A stretch of DNA of 64,000 nucleotides. Source: Cocos nucifera (lineage: Eukaryota; Streptophyta; Magnoliopsida; Arecales; Arecaceae). The notes beneath the pieces are model-generated. The model was given only the letters and a program-made list of their open reading frames with translations, made no database searches and was not told the origin of the DNA. Shown one piece after another: positions 49,511 through 63,803 of this stretch; the stretch's first letter is position 1; every line of letters begins with the position of its first letter. Location: the NCBI GenBank assembly GCA_006176705.1, contig QRFJ01000048.1:1561825-1625824 (forward strand), read 5' to 3'. The position numbers and the translations under genes were made by a program.

Positions 49511-52500
49511 TTTTTTTTTTTTTTTGAGTATGAAGTTGACAAATGTGCATCAGCAACATTAGTCAACAAAATAATTTAAAATAAATAAAAAATTATGTAC
49601 AAGAGAATAACAACTACATGAGTGGGCAACCAGTAGAAGACTTAAACATAAAAATTATAGAAGGAGAAAAACCAACCATCCCAAGCATAACAAAATTTAG
49701 ATAGGAGACTCAGACATTTCAATAATTTAGTACCTTTCAAAATAAAAATTATAGAGTAGAATCATAAAAACTTTTCAATCTGCAAGTTATCAGCATCGTC
49801 TCGCTGTCAAAGAATAGGAACTGGGTGCCATAATGAGAAAATCAAATACAAAAATCAAAAGATGAATATGCTGTCATGCAAATGGTTAGCAAAGAGACTC
49901 GGATAAGAATTCAGAATTTTCAGCAACCACCAAAAATGAAGATATGAATCATTTAAGTGTTGGTGGTCTGCATGACATCCTCATTATCTCAATTTATTCA
50001 ACTTAATGGAAGGATAGAAGCAAAAGAAGGCACGAAAGAGGGAACTTAGAACAAAAGACATCTTCGTCCTTGTCTCGTATGAAGTAGAACTTGAGGAAGA
50101 ATCCAACATAGTTAAAATATTTAGAGCCGTATCAAAATGATAGAGTAGAAGACTCAGGAGATAATCTATAATAAATTATACCATCAAACATCATGGAGGA
50201 TGACAGGTCCAAAAAATCAATATCATTGTTATCAAACTTTACTCCCAATGAGGCAAATGTTGAATCAGAACAATAAGAGATAAGGGGGAAGACCAATATG
50301 CCACATCTAGGAGTAGCAGAAGCAAGCTTTAAGCTTGCCAACCAGCATCAAAAAGCCTTGTAGGTCTTTTTTATTATCAAGCATCGACCAAGCCGAAATC
50401 AAGTTTAAAGTTTTTCTAGCAACCATCTTAGAGACTGCAAATTTATGAAGAAAAATGCGGACATTATGCTCGGTCCAAATACACCAGCAAAGAGCCAAAA
50501 TGAAGCTTAAAATTGCTACTCTTTTGGAAGGAGAGAAATTAATTTTCCTCCAGGATGAGAAAAGTAATTTTACAAAATCTAGAGGCAAGTTAACTTTGAA
50601 AACAACACAGCAATGATTCTAGAATGGTAGAAAAAAGATAGGAGATGAAGAGATGGTCAAGTGATTAGGTGCCTAATCACAAAAACCACAGCAGCTACAA
50701 AATTTGCCTAATTTCTTTTGTAGGATAGCTTTAATATTGAGCTTGTTCAAGAGAGCTAGCCAAAGAAAGTCTTTGACTTTAAGAGGGATAGCAGTATTTC
50801 TATATCACCTTAGCAAGAGGCCAAATTATTCATCTCTAAACGAGAAAGTTATAAAGAGAAGCAGTTGTAAAGCAGCCACTATTTTTAGAAATCCAGCTAA
50901 TAGAATTAGGTACTGCAGATAGATTCTTATTCATCAATAAATGAAATCAAAAATCTTTTTGATGAATCGCTTCAATTGAGAGAGGGGCAAATCTTAGCCT
51001 CCACAAAGAGAGATCGGATCATAACATGATGCAACACTATACAGCTTTAATTTACAAGCTTTGTACAAATTAGGGAGTAAACATTTGAGAGGTGCATTGC
51101 AGAGCCATGGATCAAACCAAAAAGAAGTTTTTTTTTTTTTTTATTTTCGATGATAAACTTGCTTATGTTTCAGATTAGAGGTAGAGATGCAACAATATCT
51201 TTCTAAAGCCTGGAGCATAAGTTACTTGGTTTCTAATAAAGGAACTATTTGAATTTTCTGAAATTGAACTTTGAGAGGACCCTCAACCAGTTGCCTGTGT
51301 CATGACATATGAATCTTCATCCCCATTTTGCAAAAAGAGATTGATTGAATATGTATAGATTTTTTACCCCAAGACCCCCTTTTTCTTTGTCCAAACAAAC
51401 CTTATTCCAGCTGACTTTGGAGGAAAGATTTGAAGCTGAGTCAGAACTTGATCACAAAAAATTTCACCGAATTTTATCTAGATGTTTGCCAACCCATTGA
51501 AGCAATTTATAAAGAGAGAGAAAATAAGTGGGGATAGAGGAAAGTATTGTATTAACCAAAGTGAGCCACCCACCAAAGCTTAGAAGTTTTTCTTTCCAAG
51601 TGGCCAACTTAGTCTCTAGTTTCTGTATAAGAAGCATCCAATCTATTTTTGAGAGTCTTCCTAATTTCAAAAAAAGTTTCAAATATTTGAAAGGAAGAGA
51701 TGAAGCCTTACAATTTAGCCAAGAGGAGTATGCAGGACCAAAATGGGAAAAAGAACCAACAACAGTAATTAGGCTTTTGGAGAAATTAATAGCCAAGCCA
51801 GATAAAAGTTCAAAGCAATAAAATAGCAATTTGAGAATAGCAAAAAACTATTTTTCCCCTTTAATAAAGATCAGAATATCATCTACATAATGAAGGATCT
51901 CTAAACCCTCTAATCCCAAGGAGAGATTAGCAGCTTTAGCATTTGAGAGAAGTTTTATAAGAGGATTGACTGCAAGATAGAAGAGATAGGAGAGAGAGGA
52001 TCACCTAGTCTGAGTCCACTTTTACATAAAAACCTATCACCAATCAATCTATTTGCACAAACTACAACCTTGGAAGAACAAAGGATATTTTGGATCCAAC
52101 CATACCATTTGGGAGGGAAGCCTCTATGGACAAGTAATTGAAAAAGATAGTCTAAGTTTACTTTATCAAATGCCTTTGAGAAATCAAGTTTATAAACTAT
52201 CCCTTGAGTTCTTCCTTTTTTGGAGAGGTGGATAATTTCATTTGCACATAAGATATTATGCAGAATCGATCTATTTTTAATATATGCAGTTTGGATAAAA
52301 TCAATGAGAGAGCTCATAAATGGTTAAGCCGAATCGTCAGAACTTTAGAGATAATTTTTATGCAAGAGTAAATAAGACTGATAGGACAAAAGTTGATAGG
52401 AGCTACAACCACCTCTTTTTTGAGGATGAGACAAAGATGAGCATAATTTAAATCGGATAGATCGATATTTGACTCATAGAGCTGATGAAATAAATTGATC

Positions 52501-54060
52501 AAATTCGAATTTATAAGGCTCCAAAATTTTTGAAAAAAGGTCATAAAAAATCCATCCGAATCTAGATTCTTATCCTCATAGTAGCTAAGCACAACAGCCT
52601 TGATTTTCTCAGGAGAAAATGGAGCATCAAGAGTAGATAAATTAGAATGCGGATTAGGATAAAGAGCTCTCCAATTCATTATAATCGAGGTCTTTTTTGA
52701 TTTCACAAAGATGCCTTTAAAATATGAAGTGAATTGATAAAAAATCTGGTGATGTTCAATAAAATGTTGGCCCTTTCATGATAAGTGGGGAATCCAATTG
52801 ACCTTCTTGTGGCAGTTGGCAACTTTATGAAAGAAAACAGTATTACCATCCCCTTCTTTGAGCCACCTCACCTTGGCTCTTTGTTTCCAATATATTTCCT
52901 CACTCTTATAAATGGATAGAAGTTCTTACCTCCAAGAAGCTCTATAATCAAACTCAGAGGAAGAGAAGGGGCCACTCTTTTCTTTGTTATCGAGCTTCTG
53001 AATATTTTGTAATAAGATTGATTTTTTATTAGCCTCTTGGATTTGACCAAATTATCATTCCATGATTTGAGAGCCATACAAGTGTACTGAAGCTTCAAAG
53101 TTAGATTTTTTGTTGCAATCTCAGATGAGGCAACATTCCAACTGGAGGAGATAATATCAAGGATTGAATCATTAGCAAGCCAACTTTGATTGAATCTAAA
53201 AAACCTTCTTAGATGTCAATTTGAGGAGAGAATGAGTTGCATAGGTGATCAGAACAAGAATTTGGTAGGATTGATTGAATTGAGTTTGGACAGCATTGAT
53301 CCCAATTATCAGAGATGAGGAACCTATCCAATTTTGCAAAAATAGGTTCCTCATGTCTATTATACCAAGTAAAGTCTTGATCCTTCAAAGAAAGATTAAT
53401 GAGAGAGAGATCTCGAATAAGATAAGAAAAATTGAGTGTGATCCTGTGCGGTTGCGGATTTCTGATTCTTTCAAGAGACTTGATGGTGGCATTAAAGTCC
53501 CTCCCTAAGGATCTAGGGATTGCTAAATAGAGATCTGATTTTTCAGAGTCCTCCCAGAAGGCAGATTTTTATTCATGATTAGAGGGGCCGTAAACCATCG
53601 TGAGAGACCATGGAGAACCGAGGATTGAATCTTTCCATCGGATAGTAATAGAGTACGTAAGGATCTTCATTTTGATAGAAATAAATTTGATGGAATCTCA
53701 GCCAAGAAGAATTCCACCAACCATACCATTAGCATCAAGATTGAACCAAGAGTCAATTCTACCATCGGATAGGGATCGAAGAATAATCGAGTTTATAGAA
53801 TGTAATTTGGATTCTTGTAAACCAACAGCACAACATCCAGAAGAATTTAAGAAGTTTTTAACTCCATCTTTTAGAAAGATCACCGAGACCATGGATATTC
53901 CAGGAGAGGATTGACATTAGCTTGCAAATAAGGAACTTCTTGAACCAGAGAGGACTAAACACAAGAGGAAGAGATACGGAGTTGAAAAGATGGGGTGAGG
54001 GGAGAACATACCAAAAAAAATTGCAGTAATCAGAAAGATTAAACATTGGCGATTCAGCAG
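49511..54060 (-). mobile_element. Decayed non-LTR retrotransposon (LINE, L1-like), minus strand
   Basis: The 5' side encodes an AP-endonuclease-like segment (ILSWNIHGLGD at about 53900-54010; VGLQESKL, about 53800). The reverse transcriptase follows: AFDKVNLDYLF and SGLRLGDPLSP at 51955-52317, the catalytic YVDD on the minus strand at 51878-51889, and FGGWLTLVNTILSS at 51464-51640. A zf-RVT-like tail lies at 50307-50588 (LCWCIWTEHNVRIF). Frames are broken by stops and shifts. The plus-strand T run at about 49511-49525 fits the poly(A) tail of a minus-strand LINE and sets the 3' end. No ORF1 was found upstream of the endonuclease. Confidence 0.8.
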
Positions 54061-55896
54061 CTCAACACTTCTCCATTCAAAGTAACAGACTGAGATTATA
54101 CAACTTGAGAAAAAGAACGAAAATGAGCAAATTTTGGCGTTCTACCTATCTTTTGGAAGTGGTGCTTAAGCCCAAAGCCTTTAGGAATGGCGAGGGGGCC
54201 ATGTAAATCACCATGAGAGAATCCGAAGCCTCCATCAAGAAAGAAGAAAGCTAACACTTGGACACAAAAAGAGAGGAAGGGAGGAGGAGTGAATGGGAGA
54301 AATGTGGAAAAGGGGAGGACGAGAGAAGGTTTTTAAAGTGTAAGGGGTAGGGGGTCGAGACGATATATATGGAAAGAAATTAATATGGAAAGTGCGAGAG
54401 GAGGACACCTCGATGGAAAAAAGGGGGGGTAAGAAATCATTATGGTTATTGTGGGTCGATATAGCATGCAAGGGCGGCGACATATTTTATTAAAGCCGAA
54501 CCATGCGCACGGTGAGGAGAAGTCCATGGCTATCTCGAGCCGAAAATCTTTTCCAAGAGGCAATTAATTCCTACCAAATACCATTTTAGCATGATGGTCT
54601 GCTCTTGTTAATGCTAGGTCATTATGAGAGCTTTTGGTAAAGGATCTTATTGTCATTGAAAAAAGAAAGTAAAATCAATCATTGATTTCTCAGCTCCTTG
54701 TAAAGGGATTAGTAAATCAAGTTTTATCTATTCCAATCTCAAATGGAGATAGTAGTGAAAATTTGGTTTATGATGCCTCTTCTGGTTTATCAAGATATCT
54801 AATTTATATAATATTCTATTATTTAAGTCTTGATTAAATTAGAATATTTGATTGTAGAGGATAGATATTCATCTCAAGATTGTTCTATTTATGTAGCTTG
54901 GTGTCAATTATCTTGTAAAGATAATTTGTTGCATTAGTATGGATATCATATTTCAAGCCATTAATTTATGCCCAGATATAGAGAAGTCTATACAACATAT
55001 ATCATATTAATTTTAATATAGAATAACATTCAGATATGAGGCCTAACTCCACTTCAAAATTTTCTGATTCTCTCTTTGGATGAATTTCTTCAGATTATTT
55101 AAGAGAGATCCTCTAATAATAATACAAAATCTAAGACAATTTTGATATGTTATATTACTTATTATATTCAAATAGCTAGAAATAATCTCATTTTCCAAAA
55201 CATGAGATAGTTCAAGAGCTTCTACATAACCTTATAAGTTTCTTCGGATAACTGATTTGGAGAGATCATTGATAATAAGGATAACCTATGTCTCTTTTTA
55301 TAAGATTTTTGCATATTTATAAATTATTCATTTCTCTTAGGAGCTATCATCTTTATATTTTTTCAAGATCAATTTTGATGATCATGCACAGGAAAGAAGT
55401 TTTATCATAGGATATGTTTTATTAGGAGAAATATTATTGGTGCTTTATTGGTTGCAAGTGGTGTTAGTATTTTTGATACTAAGGATCTAATGATAAAATT
55501 GTACGATGTGGAAGGAACTAATTTATGCAACATAAATATTAAATGCTTTTCTTATTTACTCAAAGAAAAATTCTTTAATGATTATCAAATAGCTTTTCAT
55601 CCTTCTTTTTGCAAATGCCAAACTCTAGCAAAATGCTCTAGCTCACCCTAACATCGTTATTTAATAAAATTTTAACTAAAAATAGGAAAGTTGATTTGCT
55701 TGTGCATGTAATACAATGAACGTATCTGAAAAGTTGGCGAGAATGGAAGTAGTAGGGTCGTAGGGCTGGGAAAGGGTGCTGGAAACTTTGGTGGAAAAAG
55801 AAAACATGCCACTCTTATTTGCATCCTATTTGTCTCTTTGTGCCTGATGTTTCTCGTAAGTACTTAGGTTGAATATTTAGCATTTTTTTTCACACC
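54061..55896. other. Intergenic DNA, no gene recognised
   Basis: Part next to the LINE (54061-54560) may be its 5' region: it is purine-rich on the plus strand. The remainder is AT-rich with one short open frame (55448-55651 plus) of unknown nature. No terminal repeats or domain were identified. Confidence 0.35.
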
Positions 55897-57099
55897 TATT
55901 AGTGCAGAATTTGATTGATGTCGGATCGAGCTAGAGTCGAGAAAGACGAGGTCATCGTCGATGACCTATAAAATAAAGTTTCATTTGGAGTCGATGGTGG
56001 TGGCTCCAGCAGGATCCTCCGATGATCAAGTCAGCTCTTCTGACCAACAAAAATGGAGTACTCAAAAAAGAGTTTGATAGTATTTCGAGAAGAAGAAGAG
56101 AGCTTAGAAAAAACGTATATGGAGTGTCTCTTTTTATAGATGGAGCTTGTTGTAACTATCCTGATAAATGACAGTCATAACCATCATAATAAATATCAAT
56201 CGTAATCATTCTGATAAATGACAATCGTAACTATCTTGATAAATGATAATTATAATCATTCAGTAGTGGAATCATCTATAGGAATTTATCTAAAAAAAAA
56301 ATTTGAAAGAAGTTCAGCTCCTATAAGAATTCGATTGTTGGAGAAATTCGAAAGAAGTTCGACTTCTGAAAAAATTCAACTGCTGGAGAAATTCGAAAGG
56401 AGTCCGGCTTTTGAAGGAATCTGACTACTGAAAATATCGGAAAGAAGTTTGGCTCTTGGAGGAATTTGATTGCTGGAGGAGTTTGGCTCCTAGAGAAATC
56501 CGACTGTTGGAGGAGTTCGACTTCTGAAGGAATTCGATTGAAGAAGAAATCTGAAAGAAGTTTGACTCTCATAGAAGTCTGACTGAAGAAAAAATTCAGA
56601 AGGAGTTTGACTCCCATAGAAGCTCGACTGAAGGAGGAATCCAGAAGGAGTTCGACTCCCAAAGAAATCTGACTGCTGGAGGAGTTTGGCTCCTGAAGGA
56701 ATCTGATTGAAGAAGAAATTCAAAAGAAGTTTGACTCTCGTAAAAGCCCGACTGAAGAAAGAATTCAGAAGAAATTTGGCTCTCATAAAAGTTCGACTGA
56801 AGGAGGAATCCAGAAGGAGTTCGGCTTCCATAGAAGCCTGACTGAAGGAGGAATCTGAAAGAAGTTTGGCTCCTGAAGGAATTCAACTGCTGGAGAAATC
56901 TGAAAGGAGTTCGGTCGTTGAAAAAGTTTGGCTGGGGCTCGATCGTTGAGAAGTTTGACTGAGGTTTGATCGTTGGAGGAGTTCACTTAGGTTTGGCTAC
57001 TGAGAAGAGAATTCTCGATTGAAGCTCTTCTGTGATTATCAATTGCATTAGACTAAGTATTAGATTGAATTTTGATGGGAGTGGGATTTATTTTCAATA
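55897..57099 (-). repeat. 3' LTR of gag-only element
   Basis: Plus-strand ends TATTAGTGCAGAATTTG and TTTATTTTCAATA. It carries the 45-bp repeat array with AGAAGTTTGGCTC/AGTCTGACTG variants at about 56300-56900 and a TATA-like sequence (TATAAAAAG, minus strand) at about 56130. More diverged from the family consensus than the solo LTR at 40631. Confidence 0.8.
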
Positions 57100-57179
57100 A
57101 TAGTCCCCCTACTTTCGAGTTCGAAATTCGAAGGAAGGGAGTACAAAAAAAAATGATTGTCGAAGTCCTTTTTCGGGCT

Positions 57180-58025
57180 CTACACCTAGTGGGGTTGAAT
57201 CTCGGGGGAGATCTTATCTTCAATCGAGATTGACGTTGAAGTTGAGGCTCGGAAGAGATCTTGTCTCTAGCTAAGATTGAAGTTGATCTTATCTTCTGTT
57301 AGCGTAGAAGCTCGGAAGAGATCTTATCTTTAGTCAAGGTTGAAGTTGATCTTATCTTCTGTTGGCGTAGAAGCTCGAGGGAGCTCCAACCGAGATTAAA
57401 GGAGATCTTATCTCCTATTGATGTAGACTTTGAAGCTTGGGGAAGATCTTATCTCCAACCAAGATTGAAGGAGATCTTATCTCCTATTGACGTAGAAGCT
57501 TAGAGAAATCTTATCTCCAGCCGAGGTTGAAGGAGATCTTATCTCCTGTTGACGTAGACTTTAAAACTCGAAGGAGATCTTATCTCCGACCGAGGTTGAA
57601 GAAGATCTTATCTCCTATTGACGTAGATTTTGAAGCTCGAGAAAGATCTTATCTTCAATCGAGGTTGAAGAAGATCTTATTTCTGTTGACGTAGACTTTG
57701 AAGCTTGGGAGAGATCTTATCTCCAGTCGAGATTGAAGGAGATCTTATCTTTTTTTGATGTAGACTTTGAAGCTCGAGGAAGATCTTATCTTCAGTCGAG
57801 GTTGAAGGAGATCTTATCTCCTATTGATGTAGACTTTGAAACTCGAAAGAGATCTTATCTCCAGCCGAGGTTGAAGGAGATCTTATCTCCTGTTGATGTA
57901 GACTTTAAAGCTCAGGAAAGATCTTATCTCCAATCGAGATTGAAGGAGATCTTATCTCCTATTGAGGTAGACTTTGAAGCTCGGAGGAGATCTTATCTCC
58001 AACCGAGGTTGAAGACCTTCGACTT
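57180..58025. repeat. 69-bp tandem array in internal region of gag-only element
   Basis: About twelve copies of a unit built from GAGATCTTATCTCC, TGTTGACGTAGACTTTGAAG and CTCGGGAGAGATCTTATC. On the plus strand the last four copies stay open and read a 23-residue repeat (core KEILSPIDVDFE, RSYLQ). On the element's own coding strand it is not open. It occupies the place where pol would be in a complete element. Confidence 0.85.
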
Positions 58026-58379
58026 GCTCATGTTAGGATGAGGTTTTCCTCATGTTCCTAACATGGCCACTATTAATCGCTTCTTCTCTGTCATCATATA
58101 GTTTTTGCACCAAGAAATGAAAACATTAAAATGGAGGAGTTTTATTGAAGAAAAATTATTGATAGTACATCCTCAAATTTTCTGAATTTTAAGATCGTAG
58201 GAGCATTGTTCCTCCGAGCTCCTTTAGGCAGTAAGTTCCGTGTCGGACGACCTTCCCTAGCTTTGAGGCTTAGAGATGGTGGCTCGTTGAAGTACCAAGC
58301 CTCCTAAGAGGTAGCATTGATGATGTCGAAAGATGGTCGATCTTCTTGTTGTTCCTCCGTCATTGATGGTTCTGGCTAT

Positions 58380-59930
58380 GATAGCGCCCTTGGTCAATCT
58401 TCTTCTATTTCAGACTAGCGTTTGAGAAATCGATCCAACCAATCCCTCTTGATGAGCTCCTTGATTTCATCTTGGAGCTAAATGTATTCTTTAGTATCAT
58501 GGCCGTGGTCATGATGGTAGAGGCAGTACTTGCTCCGATTGCACTTATTTAGGGGAGATTGTAATTCTTCTGATCTTGGTAGCTGATTCTTAATTTTCAT
58601 CAGAATTTGAGTTTTAGAAGTATTAAGGGAGATGTAGTTGTGAAATCTTTCAGGAGAAAAATTTCTTCACACCCTTCTATCGGAGCTTCTTTGATGACGA
58701 GCTCGATGAGGAGTTCGATCTTGCTTACGCTCGAAAGAAGTCCTTGAGTGCGGTCGAACTTCATTCGGCTCTTCTTCAGCGGCGGATCTATTAGACTCGT
58801 CCGTCCGTCGTTCTTCTACGGCTTCTTCATCCTTCAATTTGAAGAATTCTTCTACACGGACATATCCCTCAGCCTGAGCTAGCAAAGCAACAAAGTCTCT
58901 AGGATACTTCTTCTTCAGAGAGAATAGCAAATCATTCTTCTGAAGGTTGCCCTTGAGTGTGGCCATCGCAACAAACTAGTCCAGATTTCGGATCTCCAAT
59001 GCAGTAGCATTAAATCGGATGACATAAGCCTGATAGATTTTTTCTCCTTCTGCTTAATATTCATCAAAAAATCTGAACCTCGGTGGGGACGTCGGCTGCT
59101 AACGAAGTGAGCTGCAAATTGATGGCTCATCTGATCGAATGAAAAGATCGTTCCCAACTTCAACGCTGAGTATCAGTTTCTTGCTGCTTCCTTTAAGGTA
59201 GATAGAAAAGCTCGACATAATATGGTATTTGGTGCACCATGGAGCAGCATCATGATCCAAAAGACTTTCAGGTGATCGATCGAATCAGAGGTTCTATTGT
59301 AGCTTTCAAATCAGGAGAGCTTGAAGTTTGGTGGAACGGACTCTTGCATAATTCAGGAAGAGAAAGAAGAATCGGTGCAGACATCATCATGGTGAGCTGG
59401 GATGACGTAGCCGAGCTTCTCAATCTACCGATCCATCTCTCATAGTTTTTGATCGAGGTTGTCAACTCGATCGCAGGTCTTGGGAGGCTTTCGATCATGG
59501 ATGGAAAAAGTCCCTTCTAAAGAAGAACCATGATCCAAGCAAGGATCCTCTGCTTTCTATTTCTCCTTTCTTAGAGCGATGGATATGCTATCCCAAGTGC
59601 CCCTCCTTGGGACCGGCTCCTGACATCTCAATGGCGAATTTTTTGGTGGAACTACCACCGAGGGCTACCGCATGGCCTACACCATTTCGATAAGGCCCTG
59701 AACCCACTGTATCAATAGGTTAAACTACTCCAGATCTACCATGATCATCGATGGAGGTGGTGGCTGAAGCATCGACGATGGAGCAAGAATAGATTGATCT
59801 GGCTCAGACCTTACGGTAGAAATGGTAGATCTTTGGGTAGTCGCCTTCTTTAGAGATATTTTCTGGGATCGAGAAAGAGGATGGAGATAAACCTTGAAGA
59901 AGAAGGTCGATAGGATCAACTGAGCACTCC
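58380..59930 (-). pseudogene. Gag of the retroelement, broken
   Basis: Ty3/Gypsy-type gag, read from 59930 down. Segments include the core at about 58915-59163 and KNDLLFSLKKKYPRDF then LAQAEGYVRVEEFFKLK at 58800-58960. A charged tail follows, and near 58470-58540 a CLYHHDHGHDTKEYI motif of the kind found at the gag end of Tat/Athila-type elements. Frameshifts and stops separate the segments. No protease follows. Confidence 0.75.
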
Positions 59931-59982
59931 TTTAAGAATAAGGATACCTCAGAGATAGAGTTTCTTCCTCTAGCGTCAATTC

Positions 59983-60954
59983 TATTGGTGCAGAATTTGG
60001 TTGACGCCAAATTGAGCTAGAGTCAAGGAAGACGAGGTCACCGTCGATGACCTATAAAATAAAGTCTCATTCGAAGTCAGTGGTGGTGGCTCCAATAGAA
60101 TCATCTAACGATCAAGTCAGCTCTTCTGGCCAACAGAAATGGAGTGCTCAGAAAAGAGTTCAACGATATTTCGAGAAGGAGAAGAGATTTTAGAGAAAAC
60201 GTATCTGAATGATCCTTTTTTATAGACGGAGCTTGTTGTAACTGTTCTGATAAATGACAGTCGTAACCATCTTGATAAATGTCAATCGTAATCGTCCTAA
60301 TAAATGACAATCATAATTGTCCTGATAAATGATAATTGTAATCGTTTAGTAGTGGGATCGCCTGTAGGAATCCGTTTGAAAGAAAAGTTCAGAAGAAGTT
60401 CGGCTCCTATAGGAATCTGACTGCTGAAGAAGTTCGGAAGGAGTTTGGCTTCTAAAAAAATTCGACTACTGGAGAAGTTCGGAAGGAGTCCGACTATTGG
60501 AGAAATCAGAAAGGAGTTCGGCTCCTGGAGGAATTCGACTGCTGGAGGAGTTCGACTCCTAGAGAAATTCGATTGAAGGAGGAATTCGAAAGAAGTTTGG
60601 CTTCCATAGAAGTTCGACTAAAGGATAAATCCGAAAAGAGTTCGGCTTTCGGAGGAATCCAACTGCTGGAGGAGCTCGGCTCCTAGAGAAATTCGATTGA
60701 AGAAGAAATTCGGAAGGAGTTCGGCTCCTAGAGAAATTCGATTGTTGAAAAAATTTGAAAAGAGTTTGGCCGCTTGGAAAGTTCGGTTGGGGCTCGACCG
60801 TTGAGGAGTTTAGCTGTGGTTCGATCATTGAAGGAGTTCGATTGGATTCGACCGCTAGAGAGAGAATTTTCGATTGAAACTCTTTCGTAATTATCAGTTG
60901 CATTAGGCTAAGCGTCAGACTGAACTTCAACGAGAGCAGGATTTATCTCCAACA
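59983..60954 (-). repeat. 5' LTR of gag-only element
   Basis: Plus-strand ends TATTGGTGCAGAATTTGG (inner) and TTTATCTCCAACA (outer, 60954). It holds fewer copies of the 45-bp unit than the 3' LTR (972 bp against 1203 bp). TATA-like TATAAAAAAGG on the minus strand lies at about 60213-60223. Confidence 0.82.
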
Positions 60955-62590
<1,636 letters not shown>

Positions 62591-62661
62591 GACTCCCATT
62601 TCCTCGCTGCGGCCGTCTAGGGTTTCGTCTTTGCCTCGCGCTTTTGCTTCAAATCGACATC

Positions 62662-63803
62662 ATGCCTCGCCGAAGCTCTGGAGGTACAACGCCTATTTCC
62701 AATTCCTCCTCTTCTTCTACGTTTCTTTCCTCGCTTTGATTAATCTTACATCCTTGTTCTATGTTTGTTTTTCTTCCCGCTGCGATCCTTTTCATTGCCG
62801 CTGCCTCTTTTTTTGATCTATCTTTTATCCGCTCATTGTGTTTTGGAATGAACTGCGAGTTTTGAGTTCAATCCGTTGATCGGCTGTAATTTCTTCCTGT
62901 TTTGATACGGATTCGATGCTTATCCGTCTGGATCCAATAGATTTATGCTCGGTATCAAAAAATACTTTTTTTAATCGAATGCTCGATCTTTAGGTAAAGG
63001 ATGTCGGTAGATCGATTTTTTTTTTTCCTAATAAATCGGCAAAATATTGAGTAGTTTAAGATCAATGATCAAGATTTCAAATGATCCCTTTATTCATCTC
63101 GCTTTCTTTCGGTTCTGAAAGATACGTTTTGGTTTTCCATTGTATCTTTCTATTTTCTTCGGGCCAATGTAGTGAACATTAGCTATGGTTGGCCGTTATA
63201 CATTAGAGGGCCTATAAAGAAGCGGGATCAACTGTTCAGTGGTTGAACTAGGATGATGGCACGAGATCATGGCTCCCCACCTTTTCATCACTTGTAATTT
63301 ATCGGAGCTGATAAAAAAGAGTGATTGAGTTTCACAATCACAAGGAGTAAGAGAGCTTTCAGGTGGGGATGCCATTATCGATCACTTTATCATGAGCTAA
63401 ACTGCTGTGGTTTTGTGTCGGTTGAGTGATTAATGTAGTTGTTCTTCTTTCCGCTCAGTTTCGCATTTCCTATTGTGGTGTTTCTGACTATAGCCTTTTC
63501 TTTCTTTCTTTTTTTCTTTCTTTCTTTTTTCCTGCGCAAAAAATGCCTCCATGTTATTAATCTTAGTACTTTTGCCAGTTGATGCAAGCCTTACCCCAAC
63601 TATTTGGAGTTCATCTTGTAAATGTTAAAGTTATATGGCCTATCATTTGAGAACGTATGTGCATAGCTTGTTGTTTGTGTTCGAACAGATTGTTCACTGT
63701 GTTCCATTAGTCACTGCTATTTATACATTGAGTTAAATTGATCTTGCAGGACGACCAGCCTCGCGTCCGCGTCCTGCTTCAGTGAGAAACCCACCTCAAC
63801 CAG
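62662..63803 (+). CDS. CHCHD2/MIX17-like CHCH-domain protein, 5' end only
   Basis: Exon 1 is 62662-62683 (MPRRSSG) and exon 2 is 63750-63803 (GRPASRPRPASVRNPPQPG), joined in phase across a 1,066-bp intron with GT/AG ends. The basic, Arg/Pro/Ser-rich start matches what I recall of plant MIX17/CHCHD2-like proteins (At5g64400/At5g09570 type). In those, a short N-terminus is followed by a hydrophobic stretch and a C-terminal CX9C pair. Those parts lie beyond the window and cannot be seen. Family members are small mitochondrial intermembrane-space or nuclear proteins linked to respiratory-chain function. The 5' leader (about 62590-62661) includes CTAGGGTTTCG, typical of plant housekeeping leaders. 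Intron 1 holds a TTTC repeat at 63497-63530. Confidence 0.75.

Larger units (their letters stand above)
55897..60954 (-). mobile_element. LTR retroelement with gag but no pol (TR-GAG-like), minus strand
   Basis: 5' LTR 59983-60954 and 3' LTR 55897-57099 belong to the same family, in the same orientation. Internal region 57100-59982 (2.9 kb) begins GAATTGACGCTAGAGG, as in the plus-strand element at 4621, and ends in a purine tract, AGTAGGGGGACTAT on the minus strand just before the 3' LTR. That tract fits a polypurine primer. Inside are gag remnants (58380-59930) and then a 69-bp tandem array; no protease, reverse transcriptase, RNase H or integrase motif was seen. Flanking pentamers (ACACC left, ATATT right) do not match, so either the target duplication has decayed or the ends have recombined. 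Confidence 0.75.

Noticed and set aside
55448..55651. 67-codon plus-strand open frame as a gene fragment
   Set aside because: Short, no recognised motif and no neighbouring exons.
57180..58025. Regular repeats that could suggest a CRISPR array
   Set aside because: Units of 69 bp are contiguous without unique spacers, lie inside a retroelement in plant DNA, and there are no cas genes.
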